A stretch of 64,000 bases of DNA from Providencia zhijiangensis (GCF_030315915.2 NZ_CP135990.1:1178001-1242000), one strand, 5' to 3'; shown: positions 1-9,421, counted from the stretch's first letter. Made by a program: numbers and translations. The notes: a model not told the origin generated them from the sequence alone.

Positions 1-1410
1 TCGGGGGAAGAGGTCATGAAGATCTTAAAAGATCTTTGTGCCCAAGGGCATACGGTGATCATCGTTACCCATGACCCGAAAGTCGCGCAACAAGCGGAGC
101 GGATCGTTGAAATCAAAGATGGCGAAATCATCAATGATTCTGGTGTGCTAGCAATGAAGAAAGTGGAGTTTCCGGCAAAAGTTGCGATGAAGAAAAATCC
201 ATTAGGGCAATGGATTAGTCGATTCAGTGAAGCCTTATTAATGGCGTGGCGCGCAATGGTGGTGAATAAAATGCGCACCTTGCTGACCATGCTGGGAATT
301 GTGATTGGGATTGCTTCAGTGGTATCCATCATGGTGATTGGTGATGCGGCCAAAGGGATGGTATTGAATGATATTAAATCGATTGGTACCAATACAATTT
401 CGGTGTATCCCGGAAAAGATTTTGGTAGTGATGACCCAGAAAATCGACAAGCGTTGAAAGCCTCTGATATTTCAGCCATTGCTCAGCAGCCTTATGTTCA
501 GTCGGTGACGGGTTCCATTGATACCTCTGCTCGATTACGTAAAGGTAATTTAGATGCGGTGGCTAGAGTCGCAGGAGTGGGGGTAGGTTATTTCCAAGTT
601 TATGGTAATAAATTCGCTGAAGGGATGGGATTTACTCAGGATATGCTTGATCGGCGTGCGCCTGTGGTGGTGATTGACGGTAATACGAAACGACGCTTTT
701 TTCCGAACAAACAGAATGTCGTGGGTGAGATATTGCTTATCGGAAATATGCCCGCGACAGTAATTGGTGTCTTAGGGGAGCAAAAATCAATTTTTGGTTC
801 CAGCAAAAGCCTAGAAGTGTTTTTACCCGATACAACCATTAACAGTAAGCTGATTAATCGTTCTTACTATGACAGTATTGTGGTGAGAGTGAAGGATGGT
901 ATTGATGCGAAAGTCGCTGAGCAGCAACTGACCCGTTTGCTGACATTGCGTCACGGTAAGAAGGATATTTTTACCTACAACATTGATACGTTGGTCAAAA
1001 CAGCGGAAAAAACCACCCAGACTATGCAGCTCTTTTTGACTTTAGTCGCTGTCATTTCGCTCGTGGTTGGGGGGATTGGTGTGATGAATATTATGTTGGT
1101 GTCTGTCACGGAAAGAACTCGTGAAATTGGTATTCGTATGGCGGTAGGCGCCCGTACGATGGATGTGATGCAGCAATTTCTTATTGAAGCCGTGTTAGTG
1201 TGCCTTATTGGTGGCTTAATGGGAATTGGCTTATCTTATGGCGTCAGTTTGATTGCTCAAATGGCGCTGCCGGGTTGGACATTTGCTTTTGATCCTATTG
1301 CACTCGTCAGTGCATTTGCGTGTTCAACGGCGATTGGGATTATTTTTGGTTTCCTACCAGCAAGGAATGCGGCGAGATTAAACCCAATTGATGCATTAGC
1401 AAGAGAGTAA
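1..1410 (+). CDS. macB: MacB, macrolide/enterotoxin export ATPase-permease (3' part)
   Basis: The frame is open from base 1, so this is the C-terminal part of a longer gene. The visible protein begins at the end of the ABC ATPase domain, with the H-loop in VIIVTHDP about 20 residues in. It continues into a MacB/FtsX-type permease: one membrane segment near residues 75-100, a large periplasmic domain to about 335, and three more segments in the last 120 residues. MacB is the inner-membrane component of the MacAB-TolC tripartite pump, which exports macrolides, some peptides and heat-stable enterotoxin. macA is expected just outside the window. A strong terminator follows. In E. coli macB is next to cspD; here an accessory cluster lies between them. 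Confidence 0.95.
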   Translation, partial: SGEEVMKILKDLCAQGHTVIIVTHDPKVAQQAERIVEIKDGEIINDSGVLAMKKVEFPAKVAMKKNPLGQWISRFSEALLMAWRAMVVNKMRTLLTMLGIVIGIASVVSIMVIGDAAKGMVLNDIKSIGTNTISVYPGKDFGSDDPENRQALKASDISAIAQQPYVQSVTGSIDTSARLRKGNLDAVARVAGVGVGYFQVYGNKFAEGMGFTQDMLDRRAPVVVIDGNTKRRFFPNKQNVVGEILLIGNMPATVIGVLGEQKSIFGSSKSLEVFLPDTTINSKLINRSYYDSIVVRVKDGIDAKVAEQQLTRLLTLRHGKKDIFTYNIDTLVKTAEKTTQTMQLFLTLVAVISLVVGGIGVMNIMLVSVTERTREIGIRMAVGARTMDVMQQFLIEAVLVCLIGGLMGIGLSYGVSLIAQMALPGWTFAFDPIALVSAFACSTAIGIIFGFLPARNAARLNPIDALARE

Positions 1411-1432
1411 TTTATCAATTCGTGATTATTTG

Positions 1433-1465
1433 AAAAGTTGTAGAGGGGATCTCTACAACTTTTTT
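1433..1465 (+). terminator. macB rho-independent terminator
   Basis: A perfect 13-bp stem (AAAAGTTGTAGAG paired with CTCTACAACTTTT) with a 5-nt loop is followed by a run of T. It starts 22 nt after the macB stop codon. Confidence 0.9.
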
Positions 1466-1799
1466 CTCACCAAATACGCAATTTATTAAATAAAATAATC
1501 GGTGAATGGTTGTTTAGGTCGAATATTTTGTGCGATTAACTGCAATGAAAAGATAATTTACTCCATATTGGTGTGTCTAAATCAGAATTATCTATAGCTG
1601 ATAACTCATTTTATGAAGTTTCTCTAATCAAATGCGGGATTTTTAACCTATTAATTTACAGCTTATTTTGTTTTTACTTCCTCCTATTTCTCCTCCTATT
1701 TAAATAACCGATAATAAAAAAGCTATCAAAAAGGTAAATTCTACTTGCGATTTGGTACCGATCGTGGATATTATTCGTCTTGTAGAATAAATGAAACCT

Positions 1800-1818
1800 A
1801 GTTCCACTAAATGGAACT
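1800..1818. promoter_or_regulatory. Candidate IclR-type operator
   Basis: AGTTCCA-CTAAA-TGGAACT is a perfect 7-bp inverted repeat with a 5-nt spacer. It ends 54 nt upstream of the permease start codon. IclR-family regulators commonly bind TGGAA/TTCCA-type palindromes, and an IclR-family gene is the third gene of this operon. Autoregulation by that protein is inferred. Confidence 0.5.
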
Positions 1819-1872
1819 TTAGCGAAAAGCCAAAAATCACAAGTAAAGACTCATACACAGCAGGCATAAAAA

Positions 1873-3219
1873 ATGGCAAATAAAGCAGGTGAAGATTATT
1901 CTCTGACGCGGGTACCGCAAAGTGCTCGTCGACTGTTTTATGAAGTGTTGATCCTCCGTATCGGTTCACTCGCTTGCGTTTCGCAAGTGATGCTAGGTGC
2001 AGCGCTTGGTTATGGATTAACGTTTTGGCAGGCGTTTTGGGCCACAATGCTCGGTTCTGTAATTTTACAGGTCGTCAGTTGGGGGCTCGGAGCGGCAGCT
2101 TGCCGTGAAGGAATGTCAATCAGTCTACTGTCTCGGTGGTCTGGTTTTGGAAAACTAGGATCCGCATTAATTGGAGGAGCCATTGCTATCTCCTTAATGG
2201 GTTGGTTCGGTGTCCAAAATGGTTTCTTCGCGGATGGTATGTATAAAGCGACTAACGTGCTAACACCAGGGACCTGGTCGCTTATTACAGGCATTGCGGT
2301 GACAATTATTACGGTATATGGGTATCGCTTTTTATCTATTACCGCGAATATTTCAACACCGCTATTTTTATTCGCACTAGGTTGGGCAACTTATAATTTA
2401 TTATCGGGACAGGACATTAGTTTATTAATTAATGCCACTGAACCTGCCGGGCCTTTAATGACAATGCCAGCTGCAATTACGATGGTTGCGGGTGGTTTTA
2501 TTATCTCTGCTGTAACAACACCAGACATCAGCCGCTTTATGCATAAGCCGAAAGATGTGTTCTGGATGACATTGATTGGAACATTCTGTGGCGAGCTTTT
2601 CGTCAACATGATTGCGGTATTAATGGCTTTAGCATTACGTACAAGCCAAGTTTTTGATTTGATGATGGCGTTAACTGGGTTGCTAGGTGCATCGATTGTT
2701 ATCTTCTCAACAATTAAAATGAATGATATCAATCTCTACTCTTCATCACTCGGCTTCTCCACACTGTTGAACGCTATTTTTAATAAGCGTTTTGACCGCC
2801 GTTATTTAACATGGATTATTGGTATTTTTGGTACCGTGGCTTCCATGTTAGGTATCTTAGATAACTTTATTAGTTTCTTAATTTATCTTGGTATTTCGAT
2901 TCCGCCTGTCGCGGGTATTATGGTTGTTGATTATTACTTGTTAAAACGTGACAGAAAAGAGCTGGATATCACCCGAGAACAAGGCATTTTACCAACTCGC
3001 TGTGAAGCGTATAACCCTGTGACTTTAGTTGCATGGTGTTGTGCGGTTGTCGTCGGTTGGGGCACCTCTGCTCTGGGGCCTTTTGGTGCAGATATTGGCG
3101 TTCCAGCGTTGAACTCTTTACTGGTTGGTGCAGTGGCTTATTGGGTTGGTATGCGCTTATTAGCGGCATTCCGAGGCGAGAAAGGCACTCACTTCCGCCA
3201 AGTTTCTCATTTAGATTGA
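1873..3219 (+). CDS. NCS1-family (CodB-like) purine/cytosine permease
   Basis: A 448-residue polytopic inner-membrane protein with about 12 hydrophobic segments. It resembles cytosine permease CodB: a VPQSARR motif near the N-terminus, a conserved GWFGVQNGFF segment around residue 115, and the NDINLYSSSLGF and SIPPVAGIMVVDYY motifs in the C-terminal half. The NCS1 family takes up nucleobases, hydantoins, allantoin and related compounds by cation symport. The neighbouring amidohydrolase suggests a small amide- or ureide-containing nitrogen compound, but the substrate cannot be read from the sequence. The gene leads an operon with the nitrilase (10-nt gap) and IclR genes. It is probably not codB itself, because no cytosine deaminase gene is adjacent. 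Confidence 0.85.
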   Translation: MANKAGEDYSLTRVPQSARRLFYEVLILRIGSLACVSQVMLGAALGYGLTFWQAFWATMLGSVILQVVSWGLGAAACREGMSISLLSRWSGFGKLGSALIGGAIAISLMGWFGVQNGFFADGMYKATNVLTPGTWSLITGIAVTIITVYGYRFLSITANISTPLFLFALGWATYNLLSGQDISLLINATEPAGPLMTMPAAITMVAGGFIISAVTTPDISRFMHKPKDVFWMTLIGTFCGELFVNMIAVLMALALRTSQVFDLMMALTGLLGASIVIFSTIKMNDINLYSSSLGFSTLLNAIFNKRFDRRYLTWIIGIFGTVASMLGILDNFISFLIYLGISIPPVAGIMVVDYYLLKRDRKELDITREQGILPTRCEAYNPVTLVAWCCAVVVGWGTSALGPFGADIGVPALNSLLVGAVAYWVGMRLLAAFRGEKGTHFRQVSHLD

Positions 3220-3229
3220 GGACAGATAG

Positions 3230-4063
3230 ATGACCGATAACCAAGTGAAAGTAGCTCTGGCTCAGTTTGATTCTGAACTAGGGAATAAAATAGGTAACTT
3301 GCAGCGTATGGCGCAACTGTGCGAGCAGGCGGCATCTCAAGGCGCTAAGTTAATCTGTTTCCCAGAGCTGTCGACAACGGGTTATCGGGGCGATCTACTC
3401 TCCACTCAGTTATGGGATCTTAGTGATTTTGATGGCAGTGAAACATACTGCCTATTTAGCCAATTAGCTTCCCGTCTAGATATCACAATTGTGGCGGGAT
3501 TTGCTGAGCGCGGTGAACGTCTTGGTGAAGTATATAACTCTGTAGGCGTTTGGAATCCGGGTTGTGAGAATATCAGCGGCGTATTTCGTAAAGTACATGC
3601 GTTTGGTATTGAAAAGCAGTGGTTCAAAAGCGGGGATACTTTCCCCGTGTTTGATACGCCAATCGGCAAAATTGGTGTGATGATTTGCTACGACATGGGC
3701 TTCCCTGAAGTGGCGCGGATCCTCACTCTGCAAGGCGCTGAATTGCTAATTGCACCTTCTGCGTGGTGTATTCAAGACCGAGATATGTGGAATATCAATA
3801 CAGCGTGTCGTGCTTTAGAGAATGGCACGCATCTTCTAGCGGTGAATCGCTGGGGGCATGAAGAAGATTTACACCTATTTGGTGGCAGTAAAATTATGGG
3901 CCCGCGTGGGCAAGTTTTGTGTGAGGCATCTTGCGAACAAGAACAGTTGTTAGTTGGTGAGATTGATTTTCGTCTTCAGGCGCATACGCGTTTAAATGTG
4001 CCTTATTTAAGGGATAGAAAGCCTCTGGATTATGGCTTGCTGGTGCAGGAAACTCAGGTATGA
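3230..4063 (+). CDS. Carbon-nitrogen hydrolase (nitrilase superfamily amidase)
   Basis: A 277-residue cytoplasmic protein with the nitrilase-superfamily triad: Glu46 in CFPELSTTGY, Lys121 in VFRKVHAF and Cys153 in MICYDMGFPE. Members hydrolyse non-peptide C-N bonds, for example N-carbamoyl amino acids, beta-ureidopropionate, N-carbamoylputrescine or omega-amides. The length and motifs fit the amidase/carbamylase branches better than true nitrilases. It lies 10 nt after the permease gene and overlaps the IclR gene by 4 nt (ATGA), so the three are almost certainly co-transcribed. It probably degrades the compound imported by the permease. The exact substrate is unknown. Confidence 0.88.
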   Translation: MTDNQVKVALAQFDSELGNKIGNLQRMAQLCEQAASQGAKLICFPELSTTGYRGDLLSTQLWDLSDFDGSETYCLFSQLASRLDITIVAGFAERGERLGEVYNSVGVWNPGCENISGVFRKVHAFGIEKQWFKSGDTFPVFDTPIGKIGVMICYDMGFPEVARILTLQGAELLIAPSAWCIQDRDMWNINTACRALENGTHLLAVNRWGHEEDLHLFGGSKIMGPRGQVLCEASCEQEQLLVGEIDFRLQAHTRLNVPYLRDRKPLDYGLLVQETQV

Positions 4064-4806
4064 GTATTTTAACAAGTGTTGTCGACGTGTATCGCTTATT
4101 TTTACGCTCAGGTAATGAGTTAACGGTAACCACGTTGGTCAATGAATTATCGATGCCGAAAAGCTCTGCTTCACGTCTGTTAAAGCAGATGGCAGAACTT
4201 GGGTTGCTCGAAAAGAAAAATAACGCGCCGATTTATCGTCCAGGTTTGTTGATTATGGAGATTGCCCACCGAGCTCGTGGCATGAACCATTTAATTGATA
4301 TGGCGTTAGAAGCGTTAGACAGTTTGACGAAAGATACTGGGTTTACCAGTTATGTCTCTGCGTTAGATGAAGACAAAGTCCGTGTTGTTCATGCCAGAAT
4401 TGGTAACAGTATGCTGCAAGTGATTACGCAGCCTGGAACGCGTTTACCTATTGGCGGTACATCAACGGGGCGCGCATTATTAGCACGATTGCCGATAAGT
4501 GAGCGCATAAACTTAATTAATTTAGAGCCTGAAGAGTCTCGAGCCAGTTTAAATGAGCGCATTAGCGTGATCAATGAACGCGGTTGGGAGTTTTCAGTCA
4601 ATGAGTCAGTTGCCGGTGTCGCTTCTGTATCCAGTACAGTATATGACCCTTCACAAAATACATTATATGCGTTGTGTTTGAGTCTCCCAGAGTCACAAAT
4701 GACCGATGAGATTATCGTGCAGCTGTCCCAAGATCTTTACCGTAAGGCTTCTTACCTAGGATGTATGGTTGGGGACCCTTACTGGTTAGAGCGTAGTACC
4801 AAGTAG
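4060..4806 (+). CDS. IclR-family transcriptional regulator
   Basis: A 248-residue protein with an N-terminal winged helix-turn-helix (about residues 4-62, with the recognition helix in MPKSSASRLLKQM) and a C-terminal IclR effector domain (about 75-245, with GTSTGRALLARL). It starts inside the end of the nitrilase gene (ATGA overlap), so translation is probably coupled. IclR proteins act as dimers or tetramers that sense small metabolites. This one probably controls its own operon through the palindrome at 1800-1818, and possibly the DUF1177 gene downstream. Whether it represses or activates cannot be decided from the sequence. Confidence 0.9.
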   Translation: MSILTSVVDVYRLFLRSGNELTVTTLVNELSMPKSSASRLLKQMAELGLLEKKNNAPIYRPGLLIMEIAHRARGMNHLIDMALEALDSLTKDTGFTSYVSALDEDKVRVVHARIGNSMLQVITQPGTRLPIGGTSTGRALLARLPISERINLINLEPEESRASLNERISVINERGWEFSVNESVAGVASVSSTVYDPSQNTLYALCLSLPESQMTDEIIVQLSQDLYRKASYLGCMVGDPYWLERSTK

Positions 4807-4922
4807 TCAAAAAACCTTGTGATATAAAGCAGTATCAGCAGTAAAAGTTCAGTAATGAGTAGTTGCAGTAAATAATAATTAAATACCATTCAAAGTGCGT
4901 GAATACGCCTTCATCAGGAAAT

Positions 4923-4989
4923 ATACCCTTTGTCTTTAGTTAAGGGGTATTCAGAGTAAGCGGGTGCTCCTTTGGTGCCCGTTTACTCT
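4923..4989 (+). promoter_or_regulatory. Tandem hairpins upstream of the DUF1177 gene
   Basis: A short hairpin (ATACCC 4923-4928 with GGGTAT 4945-4950) is followed directly by a 15-bp stem (4953-4967 with 4975-4989, three G-U pairs, 7-nt loop). The downstream side is A-rich, not T-rich, so this is not a standard intrinsic terminator. It could be the 3' end of the iclR message, an attenuator, or a structured 5' leader of the DUF1177 gene. It matches no riboswitch class I recognise. Confidence 0.5.
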
Positions 4990-5028
4990 AAAACTCTAAA
5001 AAAAATAATTAGAATTAAAGGAAGTACA

Positions 5029-5961
5029 ATGACTCTAAAGCAAACTTTGTGCGTTTATGAGCTGCTCGATTGTGCGAATGTTAGTGGGCATGATGTTGTT
5101 CAGTTGTTCCAGGATTTCCCCGCAGTTCAAGTCATTTCAACGACTGTTGTCGATCAAAAAGGCCAAAGCGATTTCGTCAGAATCACCATTCCAGGCATAC
5201 AAGGCAAGTCCCAAGGTAAGAATGCACCAACGCTAGGGATCATCGGGCGTTTAGGTGGTTTGGGTGCAAGACCTTCGCGCATTGGGGTTGTTTCTGATGC
5301 GGATGGCGCAATTGCTGCCATCACAACGGGATTAAAGTTGGCTCAAATGCAGCAAAGAGGGGACGCATTACAAGGGGATGTGATCATTACAACGCATATC
5401 TGCCCAAACGCGCCAACTCGTCCTCATACGCCAGTCGATTTTATGGATTCACCCCTTGAAGACGCTACGATGAATCTTCATGAAGGGATCCCAGAAGCGG
5501 ATGCCATTTTATCGGTGGATACCACCAAAGGAAATCGCTTAATTAACCATAAAGGTTATGCGCTATCACCGACGGTTAAATCGGGATATATCCTACCTGT
5601 TTCTGAGGATCTATTGCGTTTAATGGAGTGGAGTAGCGGACAAAATGCGGTGACTTTCCCGTTATCTATCCAAGATATCACGCCTTATGGCAATGGGCTT
5701 CATCACCTCAATAGTATTATGCAGCCAGCGGTTTCAACAACAGTTCCGGTTGTTGGTGTCGCCATTTGCACTGAAACTGTTGTGCCGGGTTGCTCAACGG
5801 GAGCTAGCCATGAAGTGGACATTGCCGCGACTGTGAAATTCATGATTGAAGTCGCAAAAGCTTTCGGCGAAGGCCAATGCGCGTTCTATGATGAAGAGCA
5901 ATATCAGCTATTAACTGAATTGTATGGTGATATGCATCATTTGCAGGCAACGGATGAGTAA
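5029..5961 (+). CDS. DUF1177 domain-containing protein
   Basis: A 310-residue protein of the uncharacterised DUF1177 family, recognised from the motif ICPNAPTRPHTPVDFMDSP in the middle and the glycine-rich LGIIGRLGGLGARPSRIGVVSD segment near residue 70. The ATG at 5029 is chosen because AAAGGAAG lies just upstream; an in-frame start 57 nt earlier would fall inside the hairpin at 4953-4989. There is no signal peptide or membrane segment, so it is probably cytoplasmic. Conserved His, Cys and Asp residues could suggest an enzyme, but no activity is established that I know of. Its position after the permease-amidase-IclR operon suggests a role in the same catabolic pathway. Confidence 0.8.
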   Translation: MTLKQTLCVYELLDCANVSGHDVVQLFQDFPAVQVISTTVVDQKGQSDFVRITIPGIQGKSQGKNAPTLGIIGRLGGLGARPSRIGVVSDADGAIAAITTGLKLAQMQQRGDALQGDVIITTHICPNAPTRPHTPVDFMDSPLEDATMNLHEGIPEADAILSVDTTKGNRLINHKGYALSPTVKSGYILPVSEDLLRLMEWSSGQNAVTFPLSIQDITPYGNGLHHLNSIMQPAVSTTVPVVGVAICTETVVPGCSTGASHEVDIAATVKFMIEVAKAFGEGQCAFYDEEQYQLLTELYGDMHHLQATDE

Positions 5962-6029
5962 TAATATTTGTTGCAGACTGTCTTAATTTAGAGTGTTATT
6001 AACCTAAAATATCGCTAATTTGAAATAGC

Positions 6030-6068
6030 CACAGTTAATTATTTACCCCTTAAAAATAATTAACTGTG
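6030..6068. terminator. Bidirectional terminator between the DUF1177 gene and cspD
   Basis: A perfect 15-bp stem (CACAGTTAATTATTT with its complement at 6054-6068) and a 9-nt loop lie between two convergent genes. The AT-rich arms can serve both directions. Confidence 0.8.
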
Positions 6069-6083
6069 CTCTATTACCCTAAC

Positions 6084-6317
6084 TTATTCTGCTTTTGCTT
6101 CACTACTTTCGATAATTGGAATAATGGCGGTAGCATGAGCGCCTTTAGGACCATCAATCATAAGCGTGTAGTTGACCTTTTGACCCGCTTTGAGAGTCCG
6201 GTAACCATCCATTTGGATTGTGGAATAATGTGCAAATACATCATCTCCGCCATCTTCTGGACAAATAAAACCAAAACCTTTGGCATTATTGAACCACTTA
6301 ACCGTACCTGTATTCAT
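6084..6317 (-). CDS. cspD: CspD, cold-shock-like protein
   Basis: A 77-residue single cold-shock domain protein starting MNTGTVKWFNNAKGFGFI, with RNP1 (KGFGFI) and RNP2 (DVFAHY) intact. The start at 6317 gives the normal family length and is preceded by GAAGGACGG; a longer frame upstream is non-conserved. E. coli CspD is a stationary-phase single-stranded nucleic-acid-binding protein that inhibits replication and is degraded by Lon. The divergent clpS-clpA neighbours match the E. coli arrangement and support this assignment over other Csp paralogues. The tail SSEAKAE is longer and more acidic than in CspA. Confidence 0.92.
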   Translation of the reverse strand: MNTGTVKWFNNAKGFGFICPEDGGDDVFAHYSTIQMDGYRTLKAGQKVNYTLMIDGPKGAHATAIIPIIESSEAKAE

Positions 6318-6726
6318 ATTTCCGTCCTTCAAGTTTGCTACTGACTGTTTATATACATGCATAAAATACACATGCAAACTAGGTATAAATACGAAGTTAA
6401 TCGCGCGCATTTTATACTGTATTGAATAGGGATATCTGGTCAAGAGTCGGATTTTGGCTTTTTGAATAAACTGAAAATAATCCGATGAGCGTTTTTCGTG
6501 AATTTTTAAATTATTTGATGTTCGTCACAAAATTCAGGTGCTATAAGTTAGTCATCAGCCCATGGTACACTGAGATAAATTGAGAATTCAGTACCAAAAT
6601 GAAGATAAAATATTTTTAATGGCTTAGCTTTATTGAATTGTTATTTAGTGAATAGATATCATTGATAATAAAGGCTATGCTTAAATTGAATTTCCACACT
6701 GAGTAATACGACTGAGCACGAAAGTA
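6318..6726. other. Divergent intergenic region cspD/clpS
   Basis: A 409-nt AT-rich gap between divergent genes. It contains the candidate cspD promoter and presumably the clpS promoter. No gene or strong hairpin was seen. Confidence 0.5.
6348..6377 (-). promoter_or_regulatory. Candidate sigma-70 promoter of cspD
   Basis: On the minus strand TTGCAT (6377-6372) is followed after 18 nt by TATAAA (6353-6348), about 31 nt before the cspD start codon. Pattern match only. Confidence 0.35.
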
Positions 6727-7047
6727 ATGAGTGATTTTCTGGGCACATTTAAAACTGACACAATTTTTAAAGATGAAGTTGAAAAGACGCTGCAACCACC
6801 ATCGATGTATAAAGTACTGTTAAATAATGATGATTATACGCCGATGGATTTTGTTGTTGAGGTGTTACAAAAATACTTTTCTTTTGATGAAGAACGCGCT
6901 ACACAGATAATGTTAGATGTGCATTTTCAAGGTAAAGGTATTTGCGGTGTTTATACTGCTGAAGTTGCAGAAACTAAAGCCGCCCAAGTCAATGCTTTTG
7001 CAAGGGAACATGAATATCCTTTATTGTGTACTATAGAGAAAGTCTGA
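6727..7047 (+). CDS. clpS: ClpS, ATP-dependent Clp protease adaptor
   Basis: A 106-residue adaptor with the conserved core [20 protein letters not shown] (about residues 25-44) and the C-terminal [11 protein letters not shown] motif. ClpS binds the ClpA N-domain and delivers N-end-rule substrates with Leu, Phe, Tyr or Trp at the N-terminus, while blocking SsrA-tagged substrates. It lies 31 nt before clpA as in E. coli, and both are probably co-transcribed. The N-terminal 20 residues, which engage ClpA, are variable as usual. Aat, which creates N-degrons for this pathway, is encoded about 3 kb downstream. Confidence 0.96.
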   Translation: MSDFLGTFKTDTIFKDEVEKTLQPPSMYKVLLNNDDYTPMDFVVEVLQKYFSFDEERATQIMLDVHFQGKGICGVYTAEVAETKAAQVNAFAREHEYPLLCTIEKV

Positions 7048-7078
7048 AGAGTCTTAATATCAATTTTGGGAGGTGCTT

Positions 7079-9364
7079 ATGCTCAATCAAGAATTGGAGC
7101 TTAGTCTAAATGTTGCTTTTACCAGAGCGAAAGACAATCGCCATGAATTTATGACTGTGGAGCACCTATTGCTGGCATTATTGAGCAATATCTCTGCGCG
7201 TGAAGCTTTAGAGGCTTGTAAGGTCGACTTGGTTGCCTTGAGACAAGAACTCGAGCATTTTATTGCCCAAACCACGCCGCTATTGCCTGAGAATGATACG
7301 CGAGACACTCAACCGACTTTGAGTTTCCAGCGCGTACTGCAACGTGCTGTTTTTCATGTTCAATCATCAGGGCGCAGCGAAGTGACTGGCGCGAATGTGC
7401 TAGTGGCGATTTTTAGCGAACAAGAATCCCAAGCGGCTTATTTATTACGTAAGCATGATGTTAGCCGCCTCGATGTGGTTAATTATATTTCCCACGGTAC
7501 CATTAAAGGTGAAGATTCTTCTTCATCGGAGGATGATGCCGCAAACAATACACCACCAAGTGAAGAGCAGCCAGTCTCAGAAGACCATATGGACAACTTC
7601 ACCACCAATCTGAACCAACAGGCCAAGAAAGGGAATATCGACCCGCTGGTGGGACGTCAGGCTGAATTAGAGCGTACCATTCAAGTGTTGTGCCGTCGCC
7701 GTAAGAATAACCCACTATTGGTTGGGGAATCCGGCGTAGGTAAAACGGCGATTGCTGAGGGTTTAGCGTGGCGTATTGAGCAAAATGATGTGCCTGAAGT
7801 GATGAAAGATTGCACAATCTACTCACTGGATATCGGCTCATTGTTGGCTGGCACTAAATATCGTGGTGATTTTGAAAAACGTTTTAAAGCGCTGCTGAAA
7901 ATGTTGGAAAAAGATCCGAAAAGCATTCTGTTTATCGATGAGATTCACACAATTATTGGTGCTGGTGCGGCATCGGGTGGACAGGTAGACGCCGCAAACT
8001 TGATTAAGCCGCTGTTATCAAGTGGTCGTATCCGTGTGATTGGTTCCACGACCTATCAAGAATTCAGCAATATCTTTGAGAAAGATAGAGCGTTGGCTCG
8101 ACGTTTCCAAAAAATTGATATTGTGGAACCTACCCCTGAAGAAACCGTGCGTATCATTAATGGATTGAAACCGAAATATGAGTCTCACCATGATGTGCGC
8201 TACACCGCGAAAGCTATTCAGGCTGCAGTGGATTTATCGGTGAAATACATTACCGACCGCCATCTGCCGGATAAAGCCATTGATGTTATCGATGAAGCGG
8301 GAGCAAGAACCCGTTTAGTGGCGCCAAGTAAACGTAAGAAAACCATCGGTGTACCTGAAATCGAAACCGTGGTGGCGCGTATTGCGCGTATTCCAGAAAA
8401 AACCGTTTCCTCGAGCGATAAAGATCGTTTGAGAACCTTAGACTCACGCCTGAAGATGTTAGTCTTTGGACAAGATAAAGCGATTGAGGCACTGTCTGAG
8501 GCGATTAAAATGAATCGCGCAGGCTTAGGGTTAGATCATAAGCCCGTCGGCTCCTTCTTGTTTGCAGGGCCAACAGGCGTGGGTAAAACGGAAGTCACCG
8601 TGCAGCTGGCAAAAGCGTTAGATGTGAAACTGCTGCGCTTTGATATGTCTGAATATATGGAACGCCATACGGTTAGCCGACTGATTGGTGCACCTCCGGG
8701 GTATGTTGGTTTTGACCAAGGTGGATTGCTGACCGATGCCGTCATTAAGCATCCGCATTCCGTCGTGCTATTGGACGAAATTGAAAAAGCGCACCCAGAT
8801 GTGTTTAACATTCTTCTGCAAGTAATGGATCACGGTACGCTAACGGATAATAACGGTCGCAAAGCAGACTTCCGTAATGTGATTGTGGTCATGACCACCA
8901 ACGCAGGGGTGCAAGAAACTCAGCGCCGCTCGATTGGTTTTGCAGAGCAAGATAATAGTACGGATGCGATGTCTGAAATTAAAAAGACATTTTCACCGGA
9001 GTTCCGTAACCGTCTTGATGGCATTATTTGGTTTAATGCGCTGTCGATGGATATCATCACGCAAGTGGTGGATAAATTCATTGTTGAGCTGCAAGCACAG
9101 TTGGATGAGAAGGGTGTTTCGATTGAGGTAAGCCAAGCGGCTCGTCGTTGGTTGTGTGAGAAAGGGTATGACAAAGCAATGGGTGCCCGACCTATGGCGC
9201 GTGTCATTCAGGATAACCTGAAGAAACCATTGGCAAATGAACTGTTATTTGGTTCGTTAACGAATGGCGGCTCGGTGAGTATCGGGCTTGATGAAAAGAG
9301 TCACACACTGACATACAGCTTCAGTAGCGTACACAAGGCCTCTCCAGAGGATGCTGTAATCTGA
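7079..9364 (+). CDS. clpA: ClpA, ATPase subunit of ClpAP protease
   Basis: A 761-residue AAA+ unfoldase. It has an N-terminal Clp_N repeat domain (1-145), a first nucleotide-binding domain with Walker A GESGVGKT near 217 and Walker B LFIDEIH near 283, and a second with GPTGVGKT near 497 and [12 protein letters not shown] near 560. A ClpP-binding IGL-type loop is expected in the second domain (RRSIGF). The ATG at 7079 is preferred to the GTG at 7073 because it gives the family start [11 protein letters not shown] and is preceded by GGGAGG. It unfolds substrates, including those delivered by ClpS, into ClpP. Confidence 0.97.
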   Translation: MLNQELELSLNVAFTRAKDNRHEFMTVEHLLLALLSNISAREALEACKVDLVALRQELEHFIAQTTPLLPENDTRDTQPTLSFQRVLQRAVFHVQSSGRSEVTGANVLVAIFSEQESQAAYLLRKHDVSRLDVVNYISHGTIKGEDSSSSEDDAANNTPPSEEQPVSEDHMDNFTTNLNQQAKKGNIDPLVGRQAELERTIQVLCRRRKNNPLLVGESGVGKTAIAEGLAWRIEQNDVPEVMKDCTIYSLDIGSLLAGTKYRGDFEKRFKALLKMLEKDPKSILFIDEIHTIIGAGAASGGQVDAANLIKPLLSSGRIRVIGSTTYQEFSNIFEKDRALARRFQKIDIVEPTPEETVRIINGLKPKYESHHDVRYTAKAIQAAVDLSVKYITDRHLPDKAIDVIDEAGARTRLVAPSKRKKTIGVPEIETVVARIARIPEKTVSSSDKDRLRTLDSRLKMLVFGQDKAIEALSEAIKMNRAGLGLDHKPVGSFLFAGPTGVGKTEVTVQLAKALDVKLLRFDMSEYMERHTVSRLIGAPPGYVGFDQGGLLTDAVIKHPHSVVLLDEIEKAHPDVFNILLQVMDHGTLTDNNGRKADFRNVIVVMTTNAGVQETQRRSIGFAEQDNSTDAMSEIKKTFSPEFRNRLDGIIWFNALSMDIITQVVDKFIVELQAQLDEKGVSIEVSQAARRWLCEKGYDKAMGARPMARVIQDNLKKPLANELLFGSLTNGGSVSIGLDEKSHTLTYSFSSVHKASPEDAVI

Positions 9365-9375
9365 CAATAACTAGT

Positions 9376-9421
9376 ACCACAGGTGTCTTAGGCACCTGTG
9401 GTCTTGTCAGGCCTTGCCTGA
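9376..9421. terminator. Paired hairpins between clpA and infA
   Basis: A perfect 10-bp stem (ACCACAGGTG with CACCTGTGGT, 7-nt loop, 9376-9402) is followed by a smaller one (TCAGGC-CTT-GCCTGA, 9407-9421). They lie between convergent genes and probably terminate both, although neither has a clear T tract. Confidence 0.6.

Larger units (their letters stand above)
1411..1872. other. Intergenic region macB to permease
   Basis: This 462-nt AT-rich gap holds the macB terminator at its left end and the palindrome at 1800-1818 at its right end. No convincing gene is visible. The promoter of the permease operon should lie in its right half. Confidence 0.6.
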
